Below, one piece after another: positions 1-8,140 of a stretch of 64,000 nucleotides of DNA. The stretch comes from JAFGCL01 sp964423835. GTDB lineage: Bacteria; Chloroflexota; Dehalococcoidia; UBA2247; RBG-13-53-26. A model generated the notes under the pieces. The model did not search any database, was not told the origin of the DNA, and saw only the letters and a list, made by a program, of their open reading frames with translations. Position 1 is the first letter of the stretch. Each line of letters opens with the position of its first letter. Location: the NCBI GenBank assembly GCA_964423835.1, contig CAYRGJ010000002.1, forward strand, positions 62,001-126,000, written 5' to 3'. The position numbers were made by a program, and so were the translations under genes.

Positions 1-181
1 CGTAGAGCATGAGGGCCAGGCGGCCGGTGCCGGTCCCCACGTCCAGCAGCCGGTGGCCGCTTTCCAGGCGGAGCTCATCGATCAGCCCGCGGACCAGCGG
101 CTCCAGCGCGCCCAGCCGCGAGCTCCGCTGGTCAAACTGCAATGCCATCCGGTAGTCCTGGTAGTCGATCTCGCCAGCCAT
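1..181 (-). CDS. SAM-dependent methyltransferase, N-terminal fragment
   Basis: The reading frame opens with ATG at 181 behind a GGGAGGG ribosome site and runs off the left edge of the window, so only about 60 residues are visible. Residues about 45-53 read LLDVGTGTG, the glycine-rich motif I that binds S-adenosylmethionine in class I methyltransferases. The substrate cannot be told from this fragment. A TATACT -10-like box lies at 222-227 on the minus strand. The gene is divergent from coaE. The family call is firm; anything more specific is not supported. Confidence 0.75.
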   Translation of the reverse strand, partial: MAGEIDYQDYRMALQFDQRSSRLGALEPLVRGLIDELRLESGHRLLDVGTGTGRLALMLY

Positions 182-335
182 GATCATCCCTCCCACACCG
201 GCCTGCGCCGGGCGCAGGTCAAGTATAGCATCGGGCGGCCGCCGCCGGCGCGCCGCCCCGGCCTGAGGTTCCCGAGCCCCCGGCGGAGTTTGCCGCTACC
301 GGGCGTCCCGTGAGACAATACTGGCGGAGGCGATA

Positions 336-944
336 ATGAGGGTAGTGGGCCTGACCGGGAGCATCTGCAGCGGCAAGAGCACCATCGCCAGGTTCCTGGC
401 CGAGATGGGCGCGGCCGTGATCGACGCCGATGAGATCGGGCACGAGGCCTACCGGCCTCACTCCGAGACCTGGCAGCAGGTGGTGGAAGCCTTCGGCCCG
501 GGTATTCTCAACGCCGATGGCCAGATCGACCGCGCCAGGCTGGGGGAGATCGTCTTCAGGGACCCTGATGCCCTCCAGCGCCTGAACGGCATAATGCACC
601 CCGGCATGCACCGGGTGGCCGAGAAGAGAATAGAGGACCTGAAGAAGAAGGGATCCCCGGTCATTGTCCTGGAAGCGCCGCTCCTGGTGGAGGCGAAGTG
701 GCTGGACCTGGTGGACGAGGTCTGGGTGGCCCTGGCCAGCGAGGAGAACGCGGTGAGGAGATGCCGGGACCGCTCCGGACTGTCGGAGGCCCAGGCCAGG
801 GCCCGGATAGCCTCGCAGCTGGCCCCCGGGGAGAAGGCGAAGCACGCCGATGTCATCATCGACACCAACGTCAGCCTGGCCGAGGTGGAGAGCAGGGTCA
901 GGGAGCTGTGGCAGCAGAGGCTGGCCCGAAAGAGACCCGCGTGA
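336..944 (+). CDS. coaE: Dephospho-CoA kinase
   Basis: CoaE phosphorylates the 3'-hydroxyl of dephospho-CoA with ATP, the last step of coenzyme A synthesis in the cytoplasm. The protein has 202 residues, the usual length. Its P-loop GSICSGKST is at residues 8-16, followed by the IDADEIGHEAY segment typical of the family and, further on, VLEAPLLVEA and a basic lid region. The start ATG has a GGAGG site about four bases upstream. The stop overlaps the GTG start of the next gene by four bases, so coaE and the Nudix gene are translationally coupled. Confidence 0.93.
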   Translation: MRVVGLTGSICSGKSTIARFLAEMGAAVIDADEIGHEAYRPHSETWQQVVEAFGPGILNADGQIDRARLGEIVFRDPDALQRLNGIMHPGMHRVAEKRIEDLKKKGSPVIVLEAPLLVEAKWLDLVDEVWVALASEENAVRRCRDRSGLSEAQARARIASQLAPGEKAKHADVIIDTNVSLAEVESRVRELWQQRLARKRPA

Positions 945-1525
945 TCAGGGAGGCCATCAGGAGGGCGCTGGCGGGGCGGCGCAAGCAGACGGTAACCATC
1001 GCCGGCTCCGTCCCCGCTGCCGTTCTGCTGCCGCTGTTCGAGAAAGACCGGGAGTACTACCTGGTCTTCACCAAGAGAACCGAGACGGTCAGCTATCACA
1101 AGGGCCAGTACTCCTTCCCCGGCGGAAGGCCACACCCTGGCGACCGCTCAATGATGGAGGCCGCCCTGCGGGAGGCCTGGGAGGAGATCGGGCTGCGACC
1201 GGAAGATGCCGAGGTCCTGGGGGAGCTGGACGACATGGCCACCCACATTACCAACTTCGTCATTACGCCATTCGTGGCGGCCATCCCCTGTCCTCACCAG
1301 TTCAGGGCCAATCCGGCCGAGGTGGCCGAGATCATCGAGGTTCCCCTGCAGGTCCTGCGGGACAGGAGGAATGTCACGGAAGAGATGATGGAGCTGGGCG
1401 GCCTGCAGATACCGCACTACTTCTATCACTACGGCGACCGCATCATCTACGGCGCGACGGCCAGGATAGTGAAGCACTTCCTGGAAGTCATCGAGCCCGC
1501 GTGGAGCGCGGGCGGCGCGCCCTGA
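941..1525 (+). CDS. Nudix hydrolase, CoA pyrophosphatase (NudL-like)
   Basis: This 194-residue protein begins at the GTG that overlaps the coaE stop (GTGA overlap); the frame is open further upstream but that part is the coaE shadow. It carries a Nudix box of the CoA-pyrophosphatase type: FPGGRPHPGD, a short spacer, then ALREAWEEIGL, with one extra residue in the spacer as in NudL. An N-terminal VSYHKGQYSFPGG block also matches that subfamily. It probably hydrolyses CoA or acyl-CoA to phosphopantetheine products, which fits coupling to coaE. The substrate is inferred from the motif and the context. Confidence 0.8.
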   Translation: MIREAIRRALAGRRKQTVTIAGSVPAAVLLPLFEKDREYYLVFTKRTETVSYHKGQYSFPGGRPHPGDRSMMEAALREAWEEIGLRPEDAEVLGELDDMATHITNFVITPFVAAIPCPHQFRANPAEVAEIIEVPLQVLRDRRNVTEEMMELGGLQIPHYFYHYGDRIIYGATARIVKHFLEVIEPAWSAGGAP

Positions 1526-1566
1526 TGGCCGTGCCGCTCCGGCCAGCCCCCGGTCCCGGAATCCGC

Positions 1567-1842
1567 TCAGGGACGGGGACCGCTGTCACCGGGCCCGTCC
1601 AGTAGATCCTTGACCTCCGCCAGGATCCCTCTGGAAGGCGGCGTGGCCTGCGGGGCCTTCGCCGGAAGCAGGGGATCGCCGGCAGCCTCCGCTTGCGGAG
1701 TGATGGCCGGCCTGGTAAGGGCCTGGGCCAAGCGGAGCAACTGGCGGTTCAGCTCCTCGGACCTTTTCGCCAGTTCGGCGGCCCGCCTGACCAGTTCGCT
1801 GGTGGCTTTCTCCAGCTGTTCTGCTGCGCGTTCAAGCTCGTC
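1567..1842 (-). CDS. Small coiled-coil protein, start unclear
   Basis: This frame encodes about 91 residues that look like real protein. It opens with an amphipathic heptad stretch (DELERAAEQLEKA, then SELVRRAAELAKRSEEL), continues with a proline/alanine-rich linker and ends with GILAEVKDLLDG and a stop at 1567. No ATG, GTG or TTG occurs in frame between the upstream stop (1897-1899) and the first heptad. An ATG at 1895 lies in another frame that meets this one at a run of six G residues near 1855. So the gene either uses a non-standard start or is frameshifted there, in nature or by sequencing error. No function is assigned. Confidence 0.4.
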   Translation of the reverse strand, partial: DELERAAEQLEKATSELVRRAAELAKRSEELNRQLLRLAQALTRPAITPQAEAAGDPLLPAKAPQATPPSRGILAEVKDLLDGPGDSGPRP

Positions 1843-1966
1843 CGTATCACACCCCCCGAAAGACCGAATCGGGCCGTGCCCCCTCTTAACATAATGTTAG
1901 CACAGAGGGCCACACCTGTATACCCGGCTGCGGTAGAATGGTAATGAAAGCGAAGGTGCCGCCAGC

Positions 1967-2698
1967 ATGCCAGCCACGCCGCGCGATGCCGCCACCGTGA
2001 TTCTGATCCGGGACCCCGGTCCCGGAGGGGAGATGGAGGTCCTGCTGCTGCAGAGGAGCTCTCGAAGCGTCTTTCTGCCCGGGGCCCATGTCTTCCCCGG
2101 GGGCGCCGTCGAGGAGGCCGATTTCACCTCGGAGATGGCCGGCCTGTGCCGGGGGCTGGGCTTCGATCAGGCCTGCCGCATCATCCGCGACGCCCGGCCG
2201 CCGGAGAGGTCCCTCGGATTCTTCGTGGCTGCCATCAGGGAGGCCTTCGAGGAGTCGGGAATCCTGCTGGCCAGCGGCCGGAGCGGGCCGGCGGCCGAGG
2301 CTGACGGCCAGGCGTCCCGCTGGCCCGGGGAGCGGGCTGAGGTGAGCGCCAATCCGGCCGCCTTTGCCGCCCGCCTGCGGGGCCGGGGGCTGAAGCTGGC
2401 CACGGACCGGCTGTTCTACTTCGCCCACTGGATCACGCCCGAGGCCCTGCCCATCCGCTTCGACGCCCGCTTCTTCGTGGCGGCCGTCCCTCCGGTCCAG
2501 GACGCCTCACCCGATGGCAGGGAGACAGTTGAGGCCAGGTGGGTTTCCCCGCGGGCGGCCCTGCTGGACTGCGCACAGGGCCGGCTCAGGCTGGCGCCCC
2601 CCACCTATCACAGCCTGGAAGAGCTGTCAGCTTTCGGCACGGTCGACGAGGTCATCCGGTCGACCCGGGGCAAGAAGATAGCGACGCGTCTCGGGTGA
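1967..2698 (+). CDS. Nudix hydrolase, NUDT7/NUDT19-like
   Basis: The protein has 243 residues and a split Nudix box: FPGGAVEEAD near residues 45-54, an insertion of about 30 residues, then AIREAFEESGILL. Such an insertion inside the box is characteristic of the NUDT19/RP2 type, whose known members cleave CoA and acyl-CoA esters. The C-terminal half contains RFDARFFVAAVP and a YHSLEEL segment, also typical. It is the second Nudix gene within 1.5 kb of coaE, so local CoA turnover is a reasonable inference. The gene is convergent with meaB across a short repeat region. Confidence 0.78.
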   Translation: MPATPRDAATVILIRDPGPGGEMEVLLLQRSSRSVFLPGAHVFPGGAVEEADFTSEMAGLCRGLGFDQACRIIRDARPPERSLGFFVAAIREAFEESGILLASGRSGPAAEADGQASRWPGERAEVSANPAAFAARLRGRGLKLATDRLFYFAHWITPEALPIRFDARFFVAAVPPVQDASPDGRETVEARWVSPRAALLDCAQGRLRLAPPTYHSLEELSAFGTVDEVIRSTRGKKIATRLG

Positions 2699-2771
2699 TG
2701 CCTCACCAGTGCGGGCCGGGGTGAAGCCTCACCGGTGTGAACCGGGGTGATGCCTCACCGGTGCCAGGCAG
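2692..2771. repeat. Three imperfect 26-bp repeats with palindromic cores
   Basis: Three direct repeats of about 26 bp lie in the gap between the convergent Nudix and meaB genes. Each holds a GGTGA-N4-TCACC inverted repeat (middle copy GGTGA-AGCC-TCACC). The first copy overlaps the end of the Nudix frame. No T-tract follows, so this is not a standard intrinsic terminator. It could be a protein-binding site or a repeated structured 3' end. Confidence 0.6.
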
Positions 2772-2815
2772 ATGAGGTTTGTGACCGGGCGAGGCGAACC
2801 GGGACCGGGGGCCGC

Positions 2816-3805
2816 CTAGGCGGAGTTGGTTCTGGCCCGGGCCAGCCACCTCTCCACCCAGGTGACCAGCGTCTGGTGGCTCAGGATCTCCTCCGCAGCG
2901 GCGTAGGGATCGATCTCGCCGTTTTCCACCCGCTCCAGGTAGCGGTTGAGCTGCTCGTCTCCCAGGACAACCTGCAGGGTCTGGGTGGTAACGGTGCTCT
3001 CTATGTTGCGCAGCAGATCGGCCCGGCGCTGCTTGCGGCGCCGGGAGTCCAGCCTCCCGCTCTCGCGGAGGGCCGCATAGTGCTTCTCTATTTGCTCGTA
3101 GAGATCGGTGATCCCGATATCGTTGGAGGCCTGGGTGGCCACCACCGGGACCTGCCACCACGACTGCTTGGGGCTCTGGTGCAGCATGGACGTCACATCG
3201 GCCACCACGAAATCCGCTCCCGGCCGGTCCGCCTTGTTGATAGCGAAGATATCGGCGATCTCCATCAGCCCCGCCTTCATGGTCTGGATGGTGTCCCCGC
3301 CCTCCGGGACCAGTATGACCACAACGGTGTCGGCCGTCTCCATCACGTCCACCTCGGTCTGCCCCACCCCCACCGTCTCGACGAAGATGATGTCCTTGCC
3401 CGCGGCATCCAGAAGCTTTATCACGCTGGACGCGGTTTTGGGGAGCCCGCCATAGCTGCCGCGGGTGGCCATGCTGCGGATGAAGACCCCGTCGTCCAGG
3501 AAGTGCTGCTGCATGCGGACCCTGTCGCCCAGCACCGCCCCGCCGGAGAAGGGGCTGGTGGGGTCCACCGCCACTACCCCCACCTGCAGCTGTTTCTTCC
3601 GGGCAAGGCTGACCAGCCGGCCCACCATGGTGCTCTTGCCGCCCCCGGGCGGCCCGGTGATCCCCACGCAGTAGGCCCGCCCCGTGTGGGGATAGATGGC
3701 CCTCATTATCCCCGGCACATCACTGCTGTCCCTCTCCACCATGGTGATCAGGCGGGCCAGCGACAGGCGGTCGCCCTCCAGCATCTTGTCTACAAGGTCG
3801 GTCAT
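2816..3805 (-). CDS. meaB: MeaB/ArgK-type G3E GTPase, mutase chaperone
   Basis: MeaB GTPases guard cobalamin loading and remove inactive cofactor from methylmalonyl-CoA-type mutases. This protein has 329 residues, the normal length. The Walker A motif GPPGGGKST lies near residues 51-59, followed by VVAVDPTSPFSGGAVLGDR, the ETVGVGQ switch segment, and NKADRPGAD as the base-recognition NKxD. The start ATG has an AAGGAGCC site. It is transcribed divergently from the mutase genes across a 148-bp intergenic region, which supports a shared role. The family call is certain; the partner is inferred from adjacency. Confidence 0.93.
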   Translation of the reverse strand: MTDLVDKMLEGDRLSLARLITMVERDSSDVPGIMRAIYPHTGRAYCVGITGPPGGGKSTMVGRLVSLARKKQLQVGVVAVDPTSPFSGGAVLGDRVRMQQHFLDDGVFIRSMATRGSYGGLPKTASSVIKLLDAAGKDIIFVETVGVGQTEVDVMETADTVVVILVPEGGDTIQTMKAGLMEIADIFAINKADRPGADFVVADVTSMLHQSPKQSWWQVPVVATQASNDIGITDLYEQIEKHYAALRESGRLDSRRRKQRRADLLRNIESTVTTQTLQVVLGDEQLNRYLERVENGEIDPYAAAEEILSHQTLVTWVERWLARARTNSA

Positions 3806-3874
3806 CGTGGGCTCCTTGCCGGGCTCTGCCGGGCGTCATGAATGAGGCAAAAGGTCAGGCAAAGCCATTCTATT

Positions 3875-3904
3875 TTGCATTGTCGGTCTGCTTGTTGATA
3901 TTAT
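3875..3904 (+). promoter_or_regulatory. Sigma70-type promoter for the mutase/ACS gene run
   Basis: TTGCAT at 3875-3880 and TATTAT at 3899-3904 are separated by 18 bp and lie 50 bp upstream of the mutase start. The same AT-rich stretch carries TATAAT-like boxes on the opposite strand that could serve meaB. Confidence 0.6.
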
Positions 3905-3953
3905 AGGTAATTAACCCGTCCGATGGGAAGTCGGATGAGGTCGAGGAGGGGGA

Positions 3954-5561
3954 ATGGCCGAGAGCGGCAATGGACAGATCAATACGGCCTCTGGGATCCC
4001 GGTAAAGGACATCTACACCCCGGAGGACGTCAAGCAGGTCAACTACGCGAAGGACATTGGAGCCCCCGGCCAGCCGCCCTACACTCGGGGCGTGTATGCC
4101 AGCATGTACCGGGGGCAGCTCTGGACCATCAGGCGCCTGACGGGCTACGACAGCCCCGAGGCCACCAATGCCCGTTACAAGGAAGAGTATGCCCTGGGAC
4201 AGACCGGCTTCTCCATCGCCCCGGACATCTCCACGCCGTCCGGGATGGACCCCGATGACCCCCGGGTGGCCCACGATATCGGGCATGCCGGCGTTCCCAT
4301 CTACTCCATCGAGGACATGGAGGCGGTCTTCAAGGACCTGCCCATCGAGAGGTGCTCAGCCTTCCTGGCGGACCGGGTGGGCGGGTTGCTGACCCCGGCC
4401 TATTTCGCCATGGCCCAGAGGCGCGGCATACCCCTGGAGCAGGTCAGGGGGACCACGGCCAACTGCATCCTGACCTGGAGCTCCATGGAGCTGGCCAATC
4501 AGCCGCCGCCGGAGGCCTATTTCCGCCTGTCCACTGACCTCATCGAGTGGTGCTCTCAGCACGCTCCACGCTGGTACCCCATATCCATGAACTCATACAA
4601 CCCCAGGGACAACGGCATCACCGCGGTGCAGGAGCTGGGCATGCTCATGGCGGAGGTCATCGAGTACGCCAACGAGGCCAAGCGGCGCGGCCGGGTGCCC
4701 CTGGAGAAGTTCACCAAGAGGTTCGCCTTCAACATGGCGGCCAACAACGATCTCTTCGAGGAGACCTGCAAGCTGCGCGCCGGGCGCCGCATGCTGCGCA
4801 AGATCATCCACGATCGCTTCGGGATACAGGATCCCGCCTGCGGCCAGCTGCGGGTGCACGTGCAGACCTCCGGCTCCAGCCACACCCACCAGGAGCCGCT
4901 GAACAACGTCATCCGGATCGCCTACCAGACGCTGGCGGCGGTGCTCGGCGGGGCGCAGTCCATTCACGCCAATGGCTACGACGAGGCGGTCTGCCTGCCC
5001 ACGGAGCAGGCCATGCTGCTGGCCATCCGGACGGAGCAGATCGTCGGCCTGGAGACGGGCGTGACAAACACCATAGACCCGCTGGGCGGCTCGTACTACG
5101 TGGAGTCTCTCACCAACCAGATCGAGGAAAGGGCCTGGGAGTACGTCAAGAAGATCGAGGACCAGGGCGGCCTCATGAAGGCCATTTCCAATGGCTGGAT
5201 CCACCGCGAGTACAAGCAAGCCATAGTGGACTACGACGGCAAGCTGAAATCGGGCGATATCACCATCGTCGGCGTCAACAAGTTCCGCCTCGATCCGGAC
5301 AAGGTCCCCTACAAGGTGCCCATCTTCAAGTCCGACCGCAGCTCCGTCGAGGTCCTCAAGAAGAGGATCAAGAAGCTCCGGGAGACACGGGACAAGGCCA
5401 AGCACGCCGCCGCCATGAAGAAGCTGGACGAGGTGCTGCGCACCAGCGACAACACCTTTCCGGCCATCAAGGAGGCGGTCGAGGCCCACGCCACCCCCGG
5501 AGAGCTGGCGGCAGCCGTGATGGGCGTCTACGGCAAGTGGACCTATCCCATCGGCGTCTAG
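3954..5561 (+). CDS. Divergent B12-dependent acyl-CoA mutase, large subunit
   Basis: The 535-residue protein has the TIM-barrel domain of methylmalonyl-CoA mutases and no B12 domain, which is supplied by the next gene. Family blocks are clear: WTIRR, DPDDPR, VLGGAQSIHANGYDEA and IDPLGGSYYVE. By-eye alignment shows that residues defining known mutases are changed. The substrate-specificity tyrosine (Tyr89 of the Propionibacterium enzyme) is Leu62, the Arg82 position is Gln55, the Arg207 position is Glu179, and the catalytic His244 position is Asn216 (SYNPRDNG instead of SGYHMQEAG). It is therefore not a standard methylmalonyl-CoA or isobutyryl-CoA mutase and may act on another acyl-CoA. ATG 3954 follows a GGAGGGGG site. 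MeaB is divergent and next door. Confidence 0.85.
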   Translation: MAESGNGQINTASGIPVKDIYTPEDVKQVNYAKDIGAPGQPPYTRGVYASMYRGQLWTIRRLTGYDSPEATNARYKEEYALGQTGFSIAPDISTPSGMDPDDPRVAHDIGHAGVPIYSIEDMEAVFKDLPIERCSAFLADRVGGLLTPAYFAMAQRRGIPLEQVRGTTANCILTWSSMELANQPPPEAYFRLSTDLIEWCSQHAPRWYPISMNSYNPRDNGITAVQELGMLMAEVIEYANEAKRRGRVPLEKFTKRFAFNMAANNDLFEETCKLRAGRRMLRKIIHDRFGIQDPACGQLRVHVQTSGSSHTHQEPLNNVIRIAYQTLAAVLGGAQSIHANGYDEAVCLPTEQAMLLAIRTEQIVGLETGVTNTIDPLGGSYYVESLTNQIEERAWEYVKKIEDQGGLMKAISNGWIHREYKQAIVDYDGKLKSGDITIVGVNKFRLDPDKVPYKVPIFKSDRSSVEVLKKRIKKLRETRDKAKHAAAMKKLDEVLRTSDNTFPAIKEAVEAHATPGELAAAVMGVYGKWTYPIGV

Positions 5562-5579
5562 GGAAGGAGAACGAAGAGA

Positions 5580-5996
5580 ATGGCTGAGAAGAAAGTCAAG
5601 GTCCTGATGGCAAAGCCCGGGCTCGAAGGGCACTGGCGAGGCCTGATCTCCGTCAGTCAGGCGCTCAAGGATGGCGGATTCGAGGTCATCTACGGGGCCA
5701 GCATGCCTCCGGCCGAGATCGCCATGACCGCCCTTCAGGAGGACGTGGACATCGTCGGCCTGAGCATACTCTGCTCCAACTACATGGAGCTGGTGGAAGA
5801 GGTCATGAAGGCCCTGAAGGCCAAGGAGAAGGATGATGTCCTGGTCATCCTGGGCGGGATTATCTATGAAGAGGACTTCGACACCCTGCACCGGATGGGC
5901 GTTGACGGCATATACATCCCCGGCACTCCCCTGGACGAGATCGTGGCCTCGGTCCGCCAGCTGGTCGCCAGGGGCAAGAGCAAGGTGGCGAAATAG
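5580..5996 (+). CDS. Mutase small subunit, cobalamin-binding
   Basis: This 138-residue protein is a stand-alone B12-binding domain of the mutase C-terminal type. The usual DxHxxG signature is present as ExHxxG (Glu16, His18, Gly21), so the histidine that replaces the lower cobalt ligand is kept and its hydrogen-bonding aspartate is conservatively changed. GLSILCS near residues 60-66 and VILGG near 90-94 match the other two nucleotide-loop motifs. It lies 18 bp downstream of the large subunit and would form the heteromeric enzyme, as in isobutyryl-CoA and 2-hydroxyisobutyryl-CoA mutases. Confidence 0.87.
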   Translation: MAEKKVKVLMAKPGLEGHWRGLISVSQALKDGGFEVIYGASMPPAEIAMTALQEDVDIVGLSILCSNYMELVEEVMKALKAKEKDDVLVILGGIIYEEDFDTLHRMGVDGIYIPGTPLDEIVASVRQLVARGKSKVAK

Positions 5997-6024
5997 GGCT
6001 GCCCGAGATTCGAGGAGGCATTGA

Positions 6025-6492
6025 ATGACTGTAAAGGATCCATCATGGTTGGCCAAGCACCTTCGGAGCGGTAAGACTGTACTCATCATGGCCGGCGCTC
6101 TCTGTGACAAGCTGGACGTGGACGGCAAGAGCCTTTTGGACTACGTCGCGGACATCTCCAAGAAGCTCAAGGCCCCGGTGGCACCCACCGGAAACACCGT
6201 TATCGGCCTGCGGCAGCGAGGCCTGGATGTGAAGAAGGCCTGGGCCATCGAGATGGCGAACTTCGCGCACCGCGACTGGCATCATCCCATCATGGAGAAG
6301 AAGCCCGAGATCATGGTGCTCATAGGCTACAGCCCGCTGCTGGCCAGCAACCTGGCCTCCGTAGTGAAGGACGTGGAGACCGTGGTTGTGGGCGACAAGT
6401 ACGTGGAGACAGCCACCTACTCGCTTCCGGACCAGGACTCCTACAAGGCCTGGCGGAAAGAGCTGGACGACCTGGTAGCGGCTCTCGGCTAG
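6025..6492 (+). CDS. cdhB: CODH/ACS epsilon-like subunit (CdhB family)
   Basis: The protein has 155 residues and resembles the epsilon subunit of archaeal acetyl-CoA decarbonylase/synthase. That subunit binds the alpha subunit in an alpha2-epsilon2 complex and has a Rossmann-like fold. Matching features are GKTVLIMAGALCDKL near the N-terminus, the APTGNT segment near residues 52-57, and EIMVLIGYSPLLASN. No metal-binding residues are expected or seen. It sits between the mutase subunits and an unknown gene, and its CdhA-like partner is 3.5 kb downstream in the same run. The family assignment is good; the partner is inferred. Confidence 0.75.
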   Translation: MTVKDPSWLAKHLRSGKTVLIMAGALCDKLDVDGKSLLDYVADISKKLKAPVAPTGNTVIGLRQRGLDVKKAWAIEMANFAHRDWHHPIMEKKPEIMVLIGYSPLLASNLASVVKDVETVVVGDKYVETATYSLPDQDSYKAWRKELDDLVAALG

Positions 6493-6507
6493 TCGCCGGG
6501 GGGGGAC

Positions 6508-7089
6508 ATGAACGACAGGGCCGAGGCTCCAAAGGATGAGGTTCAGAAGCAGCGCATAAGCGAAGGCGAGTTCCGTCACTACGTCTTCGGCCTCTCGGAG
6601 CTGCGGGCTGAGACGGACCGCTTCCTCAAGCTGGCGGGCTATGAGACCAGGCCGCCGAGATACATCGGCCTGGTCCAACCCGACTTCCGCGCCAGGCGCA
6701 AGGCGGACGACAGCGTCCTGGAGATCGCCGGCATGGTCCGGGAGAGCATGGATGAAGCTCTGGACGCCCTGGTCCATCTGGCCGCGGTGAAGGCCGCCAA
6801 CAAAGACATCGACTGCGTGCTGGTCCTGCCGCCCATCAACGAGTACGTGCTGATCGAGTGGCTGACCGAGGAGAAGGGCCGCTGGTACTTCGGGACGAAG
6901 GACAGCCGGCTCATGATCTGGTTCTGCAACCCGGACAACCACACCATGATCTGCGTTGTCGGCTCGGCCGCCGACAGGGGCATGACGAAGCATTTCTACA
7001 TGAGCCAGATGAGCTTCGACGAGTACATAGCGGCGAGGCATCAGGATTTCATCCGGGACCGGCTCCTGGCGGAGGAAGAGGACGACTAG
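6508..7089 (+). CDS. Unknown protein, possible PD-(D/E)XK-like fold
   Basis: I do not recognise this 193-residue acidic protein. After a charged N-terminus it reads YIGLVQPDFRARRK, then VLEIAGMVRES, then DCVLVLPPINEYVLIEWL. This order (a PD pair, an E-x-A strand, a helix and a hydrophobic strand) is reminiscent of restriction-endonuclease-like folds, but that is weak. The C-terminus is very acidic. A GGGGGG site precedes ATG 6508, 15 bp after cdhB, so it is part of the same operon. A structural role in the mutase/CODH-like assembly is as likely as nuclease activity. Confidence 0.6.
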   Translation: MNDRAEAPKDEVQKQRISEGEFRHYVFGLSELRAETDRFLKLAGYETRPPRYIGLVQPDFRARRKADDSVLEIAGMVRESMDEALDALVHLAAVKAANKDIDCVLVLPPINEYVLIEWLTEEKGRWYFGTKDSRLMIWFCNPDNHTMICVVGSAADRGMTKHFYMSQMSFDEYIAARHQDFIRDRLLAEEEDD

Positions 7090-7138
7090 GCGGGGAGCCG
7101 GTTTCGGCGCTGGGCTTCCATAGAAAGGAGGCGGGGTG

Positions 7139-8059
7139 ATGGCCAAGTTCCTGGAAGGGAAGAACGCAGTGGTCACCGGCGCCGGGCGGGGCATCGGCAG
7201 GGCGGTGTCTCTGGAGCTGGCCAAACAGGGCGCCAGGGTAGTGGTGTGCGACCTGGGCGGCAGCAAGGCGGGCGAGGGCGCTGACGCTGGCCCGGCGCAG
7301 CAGGTGGTAGCCGAGATCAAGAAGGCCGGCGGCACGGCCATCGCCAACGGCGAGAACGTCACCGACTTCGCCGCCGCCGAGCGCATCATCAAGGCCTGCG
7401 TGGACAGCTTCGGCAAGATCGATATCCTGGTCAACTGCGCCGGCATCCTCCGCGACCGCATGACCTTCAACATGACCGAGCAGGAGTGGGATGCCGTCAT
7501 CGCGGTCCACCTGAAGGGCATGTTCAACATGTGCCGCCACGCCTCCAGGCTGATGAGGGAGCAGAAATGGGGCCGCATCGTCAGCACCACGTCCGACGCC
7601 TGGAGGGGCGCCCCCGGGCAGGGCAACTACAGCGCCGCCAAGGGCGGCATAGTCAGCCTGACGTACACCCTCGCCGGGGAGCTGGGCAAGTACAACGTCA
7701 CCGTGAACGCCATCGCCCCCGTAGCGGCCACCAGGCTGACCATGGACGAGGATGTCAAGGCCCGGTTCACCAGGGCCTATGAGTCGGGCATGATGACCAA
7801 GGAGCAGTACGATGAAGCGGTGAACATGCCCGGGCCGGAGTACGTGGCACCGATAGTGGCCTACCTCTGCGGCGAGGAGGGCAAGGTATTCAACGGCAAG
7901 GTCATCGGCGTGCAGGGGGGACGGGTGGCCGTTTACTCCAAGCCCTACGAGATCGCCGGCCTGTACCGCAACATCAAGGCGGAAGGGCCTTGGACCGTGG
8001 ACGATCTGATCAAGCTGGGGCCGACCCTGGCGGCAGCGCCTTTGAACATGATGGGCTAG
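7139..8059 (+). CDS. Short-chain dehydrogenase, 3-hydroxyacyl-CoA type
   Basis: The 306-residue protein is a classical SDR. It has the NAD(P)-binding TGAGRGIG near residues 14-21, NCAG near 101, and the catalytic Ser with YSAAK near 161-165. The long insert after the first strand and the C-terminal extension match the bacterial relatives of the multifunctional enzyme type 2 dehydrogenases, which oxidise 3-hydroxyacyl-CoA. I chose ATG 7139 over GTG 7136 because AAAGGAGG ends at 7131, giving normal spacing. It closely resembles the SDR at 53287-54237. In this operon it could process a hydroxyacyl-CoA made or used by the mutase; that is inference. Confidence 0.85.
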   Translation: MAKFLEGKNAVVTGAGRGIGRAVSLELAKQGARVVVCDLGGSKAGEGADAGPAQQVVAEIKKAGGTAIANGENVTDFAAAERIIKACVDSFGKIDILVNCAGILRDRMTFNMTEQEWDAVIAVHLKGMFNMCRHASRLMREQKWGRIVSTTSDAWRGAPGQGNYSAAKGGIVSLTYTLAGELGKYNVTVNAIAPVAATRLTMDEDVKARFTRAYESGMMTKEQYDEAVNMPGPEYVAPIVAYLCGEEGKVFNGKVIGVQGGRVAVYSKPYEIAGLYRNIKAEGPWTVDDLIKLGPTLAAAPLNMMG

Positions 8060-8140
8060 ATGCGCTATCCCGGCATCTCATCGATCAGATGATGCAAATC
8101 ACGGCGCATCGGCCGCAGATGGTATATCATTAAGGGGTGA

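Noticed and set aside
3954..5561. Calling the mutase a standard methylmalonyl-CoA mutase
   Set aside because: Substrate- and catalysis-defining residues differ by eye at four positions, so only the broader family name is supported.
4593..7626. Long minus-strand frames under the mutase, cdhB and SDR genes
   Set aside because: They are shadows of genes with clear family motifs on the plus strand and have no motifs or ribosome sites of their own.
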